Shown: positions 51,535 through 60,279, numbered from the stretch's first letter. The stretch: 64,000 nt of DNA from Streptomyces sp. A 4/2 (GCF_940670765.1 NZ_CALNVW010000025.1:124001-188000), one strand, 5' to 3'. Notes: a model not told the origin generated them from the sequence alone. Made by a program: numbers and translations.

Positions 51535-53451
51535 ATGACAACTCGACTTCTGGCCGGTGCGGCCGTGTCGGCGCTATTGGCGCTGTCGGCCGGGCCGCTT
51601 CAGACGGCACAGGCCGCAGGGTCGGCGAGTACGGGCGGCGGCAACAGCCTGGTGATGGTGCTGGATTCCTCCGGCTCCATGGCGGATGACGACGGCTCGG
51701 GACGTACGCGGATGGAGACCGCCCGACGGGCGGTGGGCACCGTGGTGGACGGTCTGCCCGACGGCTACCCCACCGGGCTGCGGGTGTACGGGGCCGACCG
51801 GTCCAGCGGGTGCACCGACACCCGGCTGGCGCGCTCCGTGCAGCCGCTGGACCGCGCCGCGCTGAAGAGCGCCGTGGCGGCCGTGCGGCCCAGAGGTGAC
51901 ACTCCCATCGGCCTGTCGCTCCAGAAGGCGGCCAGGGACCTTCCACGGCCGTCCGGAGGGGCGACCGGGACGCGCACGATCCTGTTGATCTCCGACGGCG
52001 AGGACAACTGCGGTACGCCCGCACCGTGCGACGTGGCGAAACAGCTCGGCAGGGAGGGTGCGGACCTGCGGATCGACACCGTCGGATTCCAGGTGCGCGG
52101 CAAGGCCAGGCAGCAGCTCGAATGCATCGCGGGGGCGGGGAACGGGCGTTACTACGACGCGCCCGACGCCGAGGCACTCGCCCGGCAGCTCCAGCGCGCC
52201 TCGCAGCTCTCCGCGGACGGCTACCGCACGAAGGGCGAGCGGGTCGCAGGAGCGGCCGGCCGGGGGAAGGCTCCGGTGCTTCCGCCCGGCCAGTACCTGG
52301 ACACCGTCGGGCCCGGTGAGAAGCGGTACTACGCCGTCGAGCTCGATGCCGCGTCCACCGTGGACTTCTCGGTGACCGCGGTCCCGCAGGCCGGTGCGGC
52401 GGTCGGCTCCCTCGACGCGCTGCGCACCCGGCTCCTGTACGCGGCCGACGGCTCCTGCGACACCGGCACCGTGCACTTCTTCCAGAACGAGGGTGCGACG
52501 CCGCTGACTTCGGCCCTGGCCCGGATCCCGAACGAGGAGGGGACCGGGATCTGTGACAGGGCCGGCCGGTACTGGCTGGAGGTCGAGCGGGAGAGCGCGC
52601 CCGGTTCGGACGCCGGTCGCTGGCCGCTGGAGCTGACGTACGACGTGGAGGAGCCCCTCGCGCAGGGGGTGACCCCCGCTCAGTCGCGGCCGGAGTACGG
52701 GAAGGGCGACAAGAACGCCGTGCTGCCCACCGGGACTCCGCAGGACGTGACGGGCGGTACCGGGTTCAACGATGCGCGGGTGCTCGGCCAGGGCGTCTGG
52801 CGCGATCGGATCCTGCCCTCCCAGACGCTCTGGTACAAGGTGCCCGCGGGCTGGGGTCAGCAGGTCCGCTACGGCGTGGAGTTCGCCAACGAACCGACGG
52901 TGTCGGGTGCTTCGCCGGTGCTGTCGTACGGCGCGACGCAGGTCTACACCCCGGCTCGGGCGCCCGTCGGCACCGGCACCACGGAATTCAGCCCGAAAGC
53001 CGTCTACAACGGCCGTCCCGCCGCGGTGGACATGGGAACGGTGCCGGTCGCGTGGACCAACAGGTACGAGTCGCACTCCGATGTGATCCCGGTCCATGCC
53101 AAGGGGGGTTTCTACATCGCGGTGACGCTCGGTGCGAAGGCCGCCGAGATCGCCGCGAACCCGCAGATCGGTGTGGTGCTGAGGGTGGCCGTGCTCGGTG
53201 ACGAGCTGGCGGGGCCTCAGCACGGTGCTCCCGCGCTCGCCAAGGACGCGGGAGGGCAGGGGGCGGCCGGCCGCGGCCAGGATTCAGCCGCGCGCGCAGA
53301 CAGTGGTGCGAGTGCCGGGGCAGGATGGAGCGGCACCAAGACTGTTGCTGCAGTGGGCGGTGGGGCTGTTGTGGTCGCTGTGATCGCGGGGGCGGTCTTT
53401 GTACGGGGGCGGCGCCGGGTTGCCGCGAGGACGACGAGGGGTAACGGGTGA
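51535..53451 (+). CDS. Secreted VWA-domain protein with C-terminal membrane anchor
   Basis: 638 residues from ATG 51535, with GAGGGGG upstream. A signal peptide (TRLLAGAAVSALLALSAGPL then AQAA) leads to a VWA domain beginning NSLVMVLDSSGSMADDDGSG, whose DxSGSM is the metal-ion (MIDAS) motif, and later ILLISDGEDNCG. From ~residue 245 two beta-rich, PPC-like regions follow (PPGQYLDTVGPGEKRYYAVEL and GGTGFNDARVLGQGVWRDRI), then a low-complexity linker and a C-terminal helix (VAAVGGGAVVVAVIAGAVFV) with a basic tail. It should sit outside, tethered to the membrane, binding another protein through the VWA face. It overlaps the next gene, which repeats its second half. Confidence 0.88.
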   Translation: MTTRLLAGAAVSALLALSAGPLQTAQAAGSASTGGGNSLVMVLDSSGSMADDDGSGRTRMETARRAVGTVVDGLPDGYPTGLRVYGADRSSGCTDTRLARSVQPLDRAALKSAVAAVRPRGDTPIGLSLQKAARDLPRPSGGATGTRTILLISDGEDNCGTPAPCDVAKQLGREGADLRIDTVGFQVRGKARQQLECIAGAGNGRYYDAPDAEALARQLQRASQLSADGYRTKGERVAGAAGRGKAPVLPPGQYLDTVGPGEKRYYAVELDAASTVDFSVTAVPQAGAAVGSLDALRTRLLYAADGSCDTGTVHFFQNEGATPLTSALARIPNEEGTGICDRAGRYWLEVERESAPGSDAGRWPLELTYDVEEPLAQGVTPAQSRPEYGKGDKNAVLPTGTPQDVTGGTGFNDARVLGQGVWRDRILPSQTLWYKVPAGWGQQVRYGVEFANEPTVSGASPVLSYGATQVYTPARAPVGTGTTEFSPKAVYNGRPAAVDMGTVPVAWTNRYESHSDVIPVHAKGGFYIAVTLGAKAAEIAANPQIGVVLRVAVLGDELAGPQHGAPALAKDAGGQGAAGRGQDSAARADSGASAGAGWSGTKTVAAVGGGAVVVAVIAGAVFVRGRRRVAARTTRGNG

Positions 53452-54839
53452 TGAGACAGCGCAGCAGGGGACGGATCGTGCTGGCCGCGGTGGTGGCGAC
53501 GTGCGCCGTGGGGGCACTGCCGGGGCAGGCCCTGGCAGTGGGCGACCCCGATCCGTACGTCTTCGACTCGCACGCGAAGAGGGTGGCGGGCGCGCCGGCC
53601 AGCACCGACGCGCAGGAGCTCAAGGCCGGTTCGACGTACCGGTCCGCCATCAAGCCGGGCGGCCAGCTCTACTACCAGGTGGAACTGGACGCCGATTCGA
53701 ATGCGTACGTCTCGGCGGTCGCCGTACCGAAGCTGGGGCCGGAGGCGAAGGTCGGCTACGCCGACGGCATCAAGGTGACGCTCCAGGATCGTGAGGGCGA
53801 CTCCTGTGACTACAACGACGATGCGGTGTTCGGCTCGGCCCAGTACCCCCGTCCGATCGCCGCCTACGCCTCCCGCACGATCAAGAAGGGCAGCACTTCC
53901 TGCCGCACGGCCGGCCCGTACTACGTGCTGATCGAGCGGACGACCAAGGCCACGTCCGCGCAGGAGGAGTGGGACCTGGAGATCCGGTTCGACACCGAGC
54001 CCGGTCTGAAGGCCGGGTCGGGCGGCCCGACGGAGGCACCCTCCAGCTGGCCATCGGCGACGCCCGTGCCGCCCTCCGGGAAGTCCGGACGGGCACAGGG
54101 AGGGACGGGGTTCAACGACGCCGCCGCGCTGAAGGGCGGAGTGTGGGACGACCGGATCAAGCCGGGACAGACCCTCTTCTACCGGGTGCCGGTCGACTGG
54201 GGACAGCAGCTCTTCGCCACGGCCGACCTCGGCAGTTCCCCGGGCAACGGCTATGTCGGGAGCGCCCTCACGGTGCAGTTGTACAACCCGGTGCGCGCCG
54301 CGGTCACCAGTGGGGACACCGCGTACGACGGGAAGCCGAAGTCGGCCGCGCCGGATCCGGTGGCGCCGGTGGCGTACGAGAACCGGTACAGCACGAGCGA
54401 CGCGGTCAACGGGGCGCGGATGGCCGGTGACTACTACCTGGCGGTCACGCTCAGCCCGGAGGTCGCGAACAAGTTCGGGGAGAAGGAGTACGGGCTGACG
54501 CTGCGGACGAGTATCAAGGGCACCGCAGGGTCCCCGCCCGCATACGCGGGGGCCGTTCCGGACTTCAGCGCCGGCGGAGGCGACGGGACGGGGAACGGCA
54601 CCATGAAGCTGGTGGGGGTCACCGGGATCGGCGCGGGGGCGGTGCTGGTGCTGGGCCTGGGGGCATGGACGGTGGGCGCCCGGCGGCGGGCGGGAGCACC
54701 GACGGCACAGCAACAGGCTCGGACGCAGGGCCGGCCGCAGGTCCAGGCGCAGGGAAGCCAACCGCAGGGAAGCCAACCGCAGGGGCCCTCGCAGGCCTCG
54801 CAGTCTCAGCAGCAGTACGGGCCGCCTTCGGCCTGGTAG
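53448..54839 (+). CDS. Secreted/membrane protein paralogous to the C-terminal half of the VWA protein
   Basis: 463 residues from GTG 53448 (ATG 53451 equally possible), overlapping the previous stop. A signal peptide (GRIVLAAVVATCAVGALPG then QALA) is followed by regions matching the VWA protein: YRSAIKPGGQLYYQVELDAD against YLDTVGPGEKRYYAVELDAA, and GGTGFNDAAALKGGVWDDRI against GGTGFNDARVLGQGVWRDRI, but there is no VWA domain. A C-terminal helix (VGVTGIGAGAVLVLGLGAWTV) and a Gln-rich tail with tandem GSQPQ repeats follow. The two genes look like a coupled pair of outer-surface proteins that arose by duplication. The function is unknown. Confidence 0.85.
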   Translation: MMRQRSRGRIVLAAVVATCAVGALPGQALAVGDPDPYVFDSHAKRVAGAPASTDAQELKAGSTYRSAIKPGGQLYYQVELDADSNAYVSAVAVPKLGPEAKVGYADGIKVTLQDREGDSCDYNDDAVFGSAQYPRPIAAYASRTIKKGSTSCRTAGPYYVLIERTTKATSAQEEWDLEIRFDTEPGLKAGSGGPTEAPSSWPSATPVPPSGKSGRAQGGTGFNDAAALKGGVWDDRIKPGQTLFYRVPVDWGQQLFATADLGSSPGNGYVGSALTVQLYNPVRAAVTSGDTAYDGKPKSAAPDPVAPVAYENRYSTSDAVNGARMAGDYYLAVTLSPEVANKFGEKEYGLTLRTSIKGTAGSPPAYAGAVPDFSAGGGDGTGNGTMKLVGVTGIGAGAVLVLGLGAWTVGARRRAGAPTAQQQARTQGRPQVQAQGSQPQGSQPQGPSQASQSQQQYGPPSAW

Positions 54840-54860
54840 CCCCTGGCCGTCGGTCGGGAT

Positions 54861-56219
54861 TCAGCTCTGGGTCAGCGCCCAGATGCCCACCGCGAAACAG
54901 ATCAGCGCGAGGACCAGAACCGGGACCGCCACCTTCGGGGGCGGTCCCGGCCGCTTCCGCGGCACGGGTACCGACTGGGTGGGAACCTGCGAGGGCTGAG
55001 CGGTGTACGGATGAGTGTGGGGTTGTTCGTAGGGGGTCTGAACTTCGTACGGGGTCTGAACAGGGAGGGGGGCGGCCACATGCGCAGCTGTGACGGTGTG
55101 GGCGGGCTCGGGTACCGGTGCAGGAGCGGGGTGAGCGGTGGCCGATCGGGGCGGCGGCGCCAGATGGAAGCTGCCCGTTTCCGACATCGCGGCCGACAGG
55201 GGGTGGGGCTGCTGCTGGTGCTGCTGCGATGCGGGCGGGGACTGCGGTGGTACGGCGGCCTGTTGGGGGATGGCCTGAGGCGGGTCGGTCTGTTGGGGGT
55301 TGGTCCGAGGCGCGGCGTGCAGGGGAGACTGCCGCGGGTCGGCGGGTCCGTCCGGGCCGAACCCGGTCGGGAGCGGGCCGATCTGGTCGAAGACTTCGAC
55401 GGGCTCCTCGTCGGGGCTCGTCCCGGACAGCAGCTCGGCGGCCGTGGTCAGCGCTTTTCGCGCGCCCGTCGCCGTACGGAACCTGGCCTGCGGGTCCGGC
55501 TGGAGCAGCCCCGCGAGCACTTGCCACAGCGGCTCGGGGATGCCCTGGGGAGCACCGGGCGTGCCATGGGCCGCGAAGTGTTCCACGAGGGCCCTGGAGT
55601 CGGGCCGGGCACCCTGGAGCAGATAGAGCGCGACCAGGCCGACTGCGAAGAGGTCAGCCGTGAAGTCCGGCTCGGCGCCGAGCATCTGCTCGGGCGCGAA
55701 GTAACCGGGCGTCCCCACCACGTAGTTGGTCTCGGTGAGGCGGGGCTCGCCCTTGCGCATCGAGATGCCGAAGTCGGACAGCCGCAGATGCGGCCGTCCG
55801 GTCCCGGTGGCTTCCAGCAGGATGTTCGCCGGCTTGATGTCGCGGTGCACCACCCCCTCCGCGTGCACGGCGGCCAGCCCGGCCAGCAGCTGATCGAGCA
55901 GGGTGCAGACGAATCGCGGGGGCAGCGGTCCGTAGTCACCTATGACGTTGACGAGGGAACCGCCACTCACCAGTTCCATGGTGAACAGCACCTTGTCGTC
56001 GTCGGCGGCCCAGCTGGCGGGGGCGAGCACATGCGGGTGATCGATCCGCAGGGCCTGTTCGCGGACGAAGCGCAGCAGGGTGTGCGCGTCGCTCTGCTGA
56101 AGCACCTTGGCTGCCACATACCGACGTCGACGGTGGTCCCACGCGCGCCAGACGGCGCCGACGCCCCCGCGCCCTATCGGGTCGACCAGTTCGTACCGCC
56201 CGGCGAAGACCTCACCCAT
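54861..56219 (-). CDS. Membrane-anchored Ser/Thr protein kinase
   Basis: 452 residues from ATG 56219. The kinase domain (1-~275) is complete: glycine loop DPIGRGGVGAVWRA, lysine in YVAAKVLQQ, HRDIKPAN catalytic loop, DFG in LRLSDFGISM, and the activation/P+1 loop NYVVGTPGYFAPEQ. A Pro/Gln-rich stretch of ~140 residues leads to one C-terminal membrane helix (VAVPVLVLALICFAVGIWAL) with almost nothing outside, so it lacks a sensor domain such as PASTA. It is convergent with the VWA gene pair (21 bp apart) and downstream of the HTH gene on its own strand. Confidence 0.93.
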   Translation of the reverse strand: MGEVFAGRYELVDPIGRGGVGAVWRAWDHRRRRYVAAKVLQQSDAHTLLRFVREQALRIDHPHVLAPASWAADDDKVLFTMELVSGGSLVNVIGDYGPLPPRFVCTLLDQLLAGLAAVHAEGVVHRDIKPANILLEATGTGRPHLRLSDFGISMRKGEPRLTETNYVVGTPGYFAPEQMLGAEPDFTADLFAVGLVALYLLQGARPDSRALVEHFAAHGTPGAPQGIPEPLWQVLAGLLQPDPQARFRTATGARKALTTAAELLSGTSPDEEPVEVFDQIGPLPTGFGPDGPADPRQSPLHAAPRTNPQQTDPPQAIPQQAAVPPQSPPASQQHQQQPHPLSAAMSETGSFHLAPPPRSATAHPAPAPVPEPAHTVTAAHVAAPLPVQTPYEVQTPYEQPHTHPYTAQPSQVPTQSVPVPRKRPGPPPKVAVPVLVLALICFAVGIWALTQS

Positions 56220-56266
56220 GCGCTGTGCCCGCTCCCCGTCTCAGCTGTGTCAGATGCGTCCGAGTC

Positions 56267-56815
56267 TCAGCTCTGGTGGGCCTCGTAATGCGAGACCGCT
56301 TCAGCGGTGCGCCCGGCGCCGTACACCCTCAGGAACTCTGCCAGTTCAGGGTGGGTCGGGGCGAGGGTGTTCGCCGCATCGATGATGTCGCCGGCGGCTG
56401 AGACGGAGCGCAACAGGGACTGGATCTCGCGCACCACGCGGCGCACGGTCGGTGCACCCGTGGTGGACGTGGTCTGGCCGGTGTTGGAGAGGACCGAGCC
56501 GCCCTGGGACTTCTTGATCTCCTCCATCCGGTCGGTGGCCTCGCCCGCGCTGACGCTGCCGTCGGCGACCAGGCCGGAGAGTTCCTGAAGTGCCTGGACG
56601 CGCTGGACCACAGCCGGGTTGCCGATCTTGGCGCGCTGGCCGCTCATCAGCTGGGAAAGCATCGGAGCGGACAGTCCGAGCACCGCGGCGAGGCGGGCCT
56701 GGTTCAGGCCCAGGTCATCGATGAGACGGCGGAAGAGCGCCCCCAGCGGCTCTCCGTACCAACTGCGCTGGAGGTCCCTCGCTCTCGCGGTGGCCTCTTG
56801 TTGTGCTGCGTCCAT
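56267..56815 (-). CDS. Helix-turn-helix DNA-binding protein
   Basis: 182 residues from ATG 56815. Residues ~28-75 form an XRE/Cro-like helix-turn-helix: RRLIDDLGLNQARLAAVLGLSAPMLSQLMSGQRAKIGNP. The rest is helical with a linker (GGSVLSNTGQTTSTTG) and a C-terminal segment of unknown role. It lies 47 bp upstream of the kinase gene on the same strand, so the pair is probably co-transcribed and the protein could be a kinase substrate; this is inference. No operator was identified. Confidence 0.85.
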   Translation of the reverse strand: MDAAQQEATARARDLQRSWYGEPLGALFRRLIDDLGLNQARLAAVLGLSAPMLSQLMSGQRAKIGNPAVVQRVQALQELSGLVADGSVSAGEATDRMEEIKKSQGGSVLSNTGQTTSTTGAPTVRRVVREIQSLLRSVSAAGDIIDAANTLAPTHPELAEFLRVYGAGRTAEAVSHYEAHQS

Positions 56816-56964
56816 TGCGTCTCCCCATCGCTACCCCAGTGCGGCGGTTCGCTGCCGCGAACCCCGTCTGCATCTTACGGAGCGTGGTCGCGGACCGGGA
56901 GTCCCAATCCTTTTGTGAGATACCCCCGGTCACCCGCTACTCTTGTCTCGCACCAACCCGTTCC

Positions 56965-57037
56965 GGGGCCTTAGCTCAGTTGGTAGAGCGCTGCCTTTGC
57001 AAGGCAGATGTCAGGAGTTCGAATCTCCTAGGCTCCA
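56965..57037 (+). tRNA. tRNA-Ala (anticodon TGC)
   Basis: 73 bases with a full cloverleaf: acceptor GGGGCCT with AGGCTCC (one G-T pair), D-arm GCTC, anticodon stem CTGCC/GGCAG around TTTGCAA (TGC), T-arm AGGAG/CTCCT with TTCGAAT. Discriminator A at 57037; CCA is not encoded. Confidence 0.97.
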
Positions 57038-57043
57038 CTTGCT

Positions 57044-57088
57044 AAATGCCCTCTGACCTGCGGAAACGTGGCTCAGAGGGCATTTTTT
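57044..57088 (+). terminator. Terminator after tRNA-Ala
   Basis: AAATGCCCTCTGA (57044-57056) pairs with 57073-57085 and is followed by a T run to 57088, a classic intrinsic terminator. Confidence 0.9.
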
Positions 57089-57264
57089 GTGCCACTGGCG
57101 GGCGTGGTGGTGCCAGGGCCGGTGACGGAGCCCCGAAGAAGGCGGCCTCGCCTCCGGCATCGTCGGCACCGGCTACCAGGTCCCGCCCTCGCCGCCATGA
57201 CCGCCATCGCCGCCGCCCGCGGCGCCAACCGGCTCGGGCAACCCGGCCAAGGGGAACGGAACGC

Positions 57265-57314
57265 CAGAGCGCGGGGTGCCAGGAGATCCGAGTCTCCTGG
57301 CACCCCGCGCTCTG
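57265..57314. terminator. Long inverted repeat, probable terminator of the DUF5324 gene
   Basis: Two 22 bp arms (57265-57286 and 57293-57314), perfectly complementary, with a six-base centre. It is ~118 bp beyond the stop of the leftward gene at 57432. The remaining part of 57089-57264 shows no gene that I can support. Confidence 0.7.
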
Positions 57315-57363
57315 TTCTGTACCGCTGTTCTGTGCCGCTGTTCTGTACGACTGTTCGTGTTGC
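57312..57363. repeat. 13-bp tandem repeat
   Basis: CTGTTCTGTACCG (57312-57324), CTGTTCTGTGCCG (57325-57337) and CTGTTCTGTACGA (57338-57350), then a decayed fourth copy. It lies directly against the inverted repeat, between it and the DUF5324 stop. Confidence 0.8.
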
Positions 57364-57431
57364 TCTTCTGTAAGGCTGTCCCGTACCGGCGTCCGGGCTG
57401 TTCCGCCGTGGTGGGCGTGGTGCTTGCGCTC

Positions 57432-58124
57432 TTACGGCCGGTTGTCGCGCTTGGTGTCGTCCGCTTCTGCCTTGGCCTGCTTGGCCTTCACCTCGGGGTC
57501 CAGTGCTCCCGGGCTGCCGTCGACCGCGGTCAGCGTCGGGCGGTCCGAGACCTCGGTGGGGGCGGGCGGTTCGACCAGCCAGTCCGGGTTCGCCTGCTTG
57601 TCCCACCACTTCCAGGCGGCGAAGGCGCCACCCGCGAGTACGCCGAGTACGACAACGCCCTTGAACAGGCGGCCCGTCGTCGCGCAGCGCTGGTTCTTCC
57701 TGGCCAGCTTCTGGATCTGCTTCGCGGAGACCTGCCCGCGCAGCGCCGCCACCGCCGCCGCGCTGCGGGCTGCCGCTTCCTCGCGTACGGGCTGGGCCGC
57801 TGCCACGGCCTGCTCGACCCGGGGGGCGAACTGGCTCTGTGCCTGGCGGGCCGCCTTGGCGGCGCGCTGTGCTGCCGCGTCGACCTTCGGCGGAACATGA
57901 GTGAGGGCCTGGTCGACATGCGGTGCGAGACGCGCGTCGTACTGGGTCCGGGCCTGCTGCGCCGCGAGCGAGACCTTGGGGGCCAGCCGTACCCGAGCTT
58001 CGTTGGCGTAATACGTGGCCTGTCCCTTGGCCGTACCGGCGTAGGGCGCCACCACTTCCGCGGCGTGCAGCACGCTTTCCTTCGCCGTACCGGTCGCGGC
58101 GCGCACGCTGTCCATGCGGGTCAC
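57432..58124 (-). CDS. DUF5324-like Ala/Gln-rich membrane protein
   Basis: 230 residues from GTG 58124, preceded by GAGGAGGAA; ATG 58115 is an alternative three codons in. The first ~145 residues are a long, charged, alanine-rich helical region with repeated AP(x)V/AA(x)QAR segments (SLAAQQARTQYDARLAPHVDQAL). One membrane helix follows (LFKGVVVLGVLAGGAFAAWKWW, ~150-171), then an outer tail with DWLVEPPAPTEVSDRP. The shape matches the streptomycete DUF5324 family, which has no known role. The 270 bp upstream, to the divergent cyclophilin gene, holds nothing I can name. Confidence 0.82.
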   Translation of the reverse strand: MTRMDSVRAATGTAKESVLHAAEVVAPYAGTAKGQATYYANEARVRLAPKVSLAAQQARTQYDARLAPHVDQALTHVPPKVDAAAQRAAKAARQAQSQFAPRVEQAVAAAQPVREEAAARSAAAVAALRGQVSAKQIQKLARKNQRCATTGRLFKGVVVLGVLAGGAFAAWKWWDKQANPDWLVEPPAPTEVSDRPTLTAVDGSPGALDPEVKAKQAKAEADDTKRDNRP

Positions 58125-58394
58125 AGTTCCTCCTCATCGGTGGCGTTCTCTAATTCGCCTTTCCACCCTTTTCGAAATCATGCCTGCCCCCGGCCGTCAC
58201 GGCACGTGAGGGCGGGCATCCGGGTCAAGAAAGGCAAGATCGGTCATTGTGGTGCAAGGGGAGCTTGCGGTCGACAATGCCACGGTTCGGTGCGGTGCGT
58301 GCCGGTTCAGTGGTGACTCGGGTGCTTTTCTCTGTACGGGGTAGGTCCGTGCGAGGATCGGTCATCGTCAGAGAAGACTTACGGAAGGCACATC

Positions 58395-58940
58395 GTGGCC
58401 GAGCAGCTTTACGCCACCCTGAAGACCAACCACGGCGACATCGTGATCCGGCTGCTGCCGAATCACGTGCCGAAGACGGTCAAGAACTTTGTGGAGCTTG
58501 CCCAGGGCGAGCGTGAGTGGACCCACCCGGCCACCGGTAAGAAGTCCACGGACAGGCTCTACGACGGCACTGTTTTCCACCGGGTGATCAGTGGCTTCAT
58601 GATCCAGGGCGGCGACCCGCTGGGCAATGGCACGGGCGGTCCGGGATACGAGTTCGCGGACGAGTTCCACCCCGAGCTGGCCTTCGACAAGCCGTATCTG
58701 CTGGCCATGGCCAACGCGGGCCCGGGGACCAACGGCTCGCAGTTCTTCATCACGGTGTCGCCGACGGCCTGGCTGACCCGTAAGCACAGCATCTTCGGCG
58801 AGGTCACCGACCCGGCCAGCCAGAAGGTCATCGACGAGATCATCGCCACCCCGACCAACCCGCGCACGGACCGCCCGGTCCAGGACGTTGTCATCGAGAC
58901 GGTCGTCGTCGAGACTCGCAACGGCGTCGGCAAGGGCTGA
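58395..58940 (+). CDS. ppiA: Peptidyl-prolyl cis-trans isomerase (cyclophilin)
   Basis: 181 residues from GTG 58395, with GGAAGG upstream. There is no signal peptide: it starts VAEQLYATLKTNHGDIVIRLLPNHVPKTVKNFVELA. The active-site blocks are FHRVISGFMIQGGDPLGNGTGGPGYEFADEF (the FHRxxxxFMxQGGD motif), LAMANAGPGTNGSQFFI and HSIFGEVT. It catalyses proline isomerisation in protein folding in the cytosol and should bind cyclosporin. It stands alone; the rhomboid gene starts 132 bp downstream. Confidence 0.94.
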   Translation: MAEQLYATLKTNHGDIVIRLLPNHVPKTVKNFVELAQGEREWTHPATGKKSTDRLYDGTVFHRVISGFMIQGGDPLGNGTGGPGYEFADEFHPELAFDKPYLLAMANAGPGTNGSQFFITVSPTAWLTRKHSIFGEVTDPASQKVIDEIIATPTNPRTDRPVQDVVIETVVVETRNGVGKG

Positions 58941-59072
58941 GCCACCCGAGACATTCCGTATGCGGTACGGGCCCGTCCCCGTTCGCGGTACGGGAACCAC
59001 CCGCCCCGTTCGTCCGTATGACGAGCGGGGCGGTGCACTGCGTACGCGACCCGTACGAGACGAGGGAACCCG

Positions 59073-59966
59073 ATGGAACAGGTGCCAGGAGGCCCGGAGC
59101 GGCAGGCCGGGGCGAGCGGTCTGCCCAGTTGCTACCGCCATCCCGGTGTGGAGACGGGCATCAGCTGCGTCCGCTGTGAGCGGCCGATCTGCCCGCAGTG
59201 CATGGTGAGTGCCTCGGTCGGCTTCCAGTGCCCGGAGTGCGTGCGCGGTGCCGGGAGCACCGGCAGTGCCCCGGCGGCGACCCGGCCACGCACGGTGGCG
59301 GGCGGGGCGATCACGGCCGACCCGCACATGATCACCAAGATCCTCATCGGGATCAACGTCCTGGTGTTCATCCTGCAACTCGCGAACGGCTACAGCTTCA
59401 ACCCGTCCTACGAGATGCTGGGCCGGGCTCGGATCACGCCGTTCGGGCCGGTGGAGGGTGTCGCCGAGGGGCAGTGGTACCGGCTGCTGACCGCGATGTT
59501 CATGCACGGCGGCTATGTGCACATCGGGTTCAACATGCTCAGCCTGTGGTGGATCGGCGGGCCGCTGGAAGCGGCGCTCGGCCGGGCGCGCTACCTCGCG
59601 CTCTATCTGATCTCGGGGCTGGCGGGCAGCGCGCTCACCTACCTCATCGCCGCGCCGAACGAGGGCTCGCTCGGGGCTTCCGGCGCCATCTTCGGGCTGC
59701 TGGGCGCCACCGCGGTGCTGATGAAGCGCATGAACTACGACATGCGCCCGCTGTTCGGCCTGCTCGTGGTCAACGTGATCTTCACCTTCAGCGGTGGCAT
59801 CGCCTGGGAGGCGCACCTGGGCGGCTTCGTCGCCGGGATCATCGTGGCGATCGGCATGGTGCACGCCCCGCGCGACCGGCGGACGCTGCTGCAGTTCGGG
59901 ACCTGTGCCCTTGTTCTCGCGGCGACGATCGCCATGGTGCTGATCAGAACCGCGATGCTCACCTGA
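59073..59966 (+). CDS. Rhomboid intramembrane serine protease with N-terminal zinc-binding region
   Basis: 297 residues from ATG 59073, with GAGGGAACC upstream. Residues ~19-60 hold a cysteine/histidine cluster (CYRHPGVETGISCVRCERPICPQCM and CPEC), a zinc-ribbon or B-box-like module. The rhomboid core has FMHGGYVHIGFNMLSLWWIGGPLE, the catalytic serine S203 in GASGAIFG, and H248 in EAHLGGFVAG, so the dyad is complete with six to seven helices. It cleaves membrane helices of unknown substrates. An 8-bp tandem repeat follows the stop. Confidence 0.93.
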   Translation: MEQVPGGPERQAGASGLPSCYRHPGVETGISCVRCERPICPQCMVSASVGFQCPECVRGAGSTGSAPAATRPRTVAGGAITADPHMITKILIGINVLVFILQLANGYSFNPSYEMLGRARITPFGPVEGVAEGQWYRLLTAMFMHGGYVHIGFNMLSLWWIGGPLEAALGRARYLALYLISGLAGSALTYLIAAPNEGSLGASGAIFGLLGATAVLMKRMNYDMRPLFGLLVVNVIFTFSGGIAWEAHLGGFVAGIIVAIGMVHAPRDRRTLLQFGTCALVLAATIAMVLIRTAMLT

Positions 59967-59968
59967 GT

Positions 59969-59992
59969 CCGAAGGCCCGAAGGCCCGAAGGC
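59969..59992. repeat. 8-bp tandem repeat
   Basis: Three exact copies of CCGAAGGC immediately after the rhomboid stop codon. Confidence 0.85.
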
Positions 59993-60030
59993 GGGCCGCC
60001 GGGCCGGTTCTGAGCCGGTCCGGGGCCGAG

Positions 60031-60230
60031 TTGTCCACAGCGAGTGGCGGATCCTGTGCACCCTGTGGGGAACGGGTGTGCCCCTCGTCCCTGAGCTGGG
60101 TTTCCCCAGGAGGGGCAAGGGGCGGGCCGTTGCTGTGGTATGGCGTCAAGTAGTCACACCGGCGTCAACACCCGAAAGTTATCCACAGATCTTCTGAGTT
60201 TTCCCCGGCTGTGGATAGCGCTGTGGATAA
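60031..60230. promoter_or_regulatory. DnaA-box cluster upstream (downstream end) of crgA
   Basis: TTGTCCACA at 60031-60039, TTATCCACA at 60179-60187, CTATCCACA (minus) at 60210-60218 and TTATCCACA (minus) at 60222-60230, plus the weaker TTCCCCACA (minus) at 60064-60072. Three are perfect strong boxes. They fill the 313 bp between the 3' ends of the rhomboid and crgA genes, so they are not at a promoter. Confidence 0.72.
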
Positions 60231-60279
60231 CTCAGGGCAAGGCTTGACGGGCGCGGGGCGATGTGGAGGGAGGGGAGAA

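Noticed and set aside
51535..56815. A possible VWA/kinase/HTH defence-type module
   Set aside because: VWA and kinase genes occur in some defence loci, but here the VWA proteins are secreted surface proteins, no nuclease or ATPase is present and no mobile-element context is seen.
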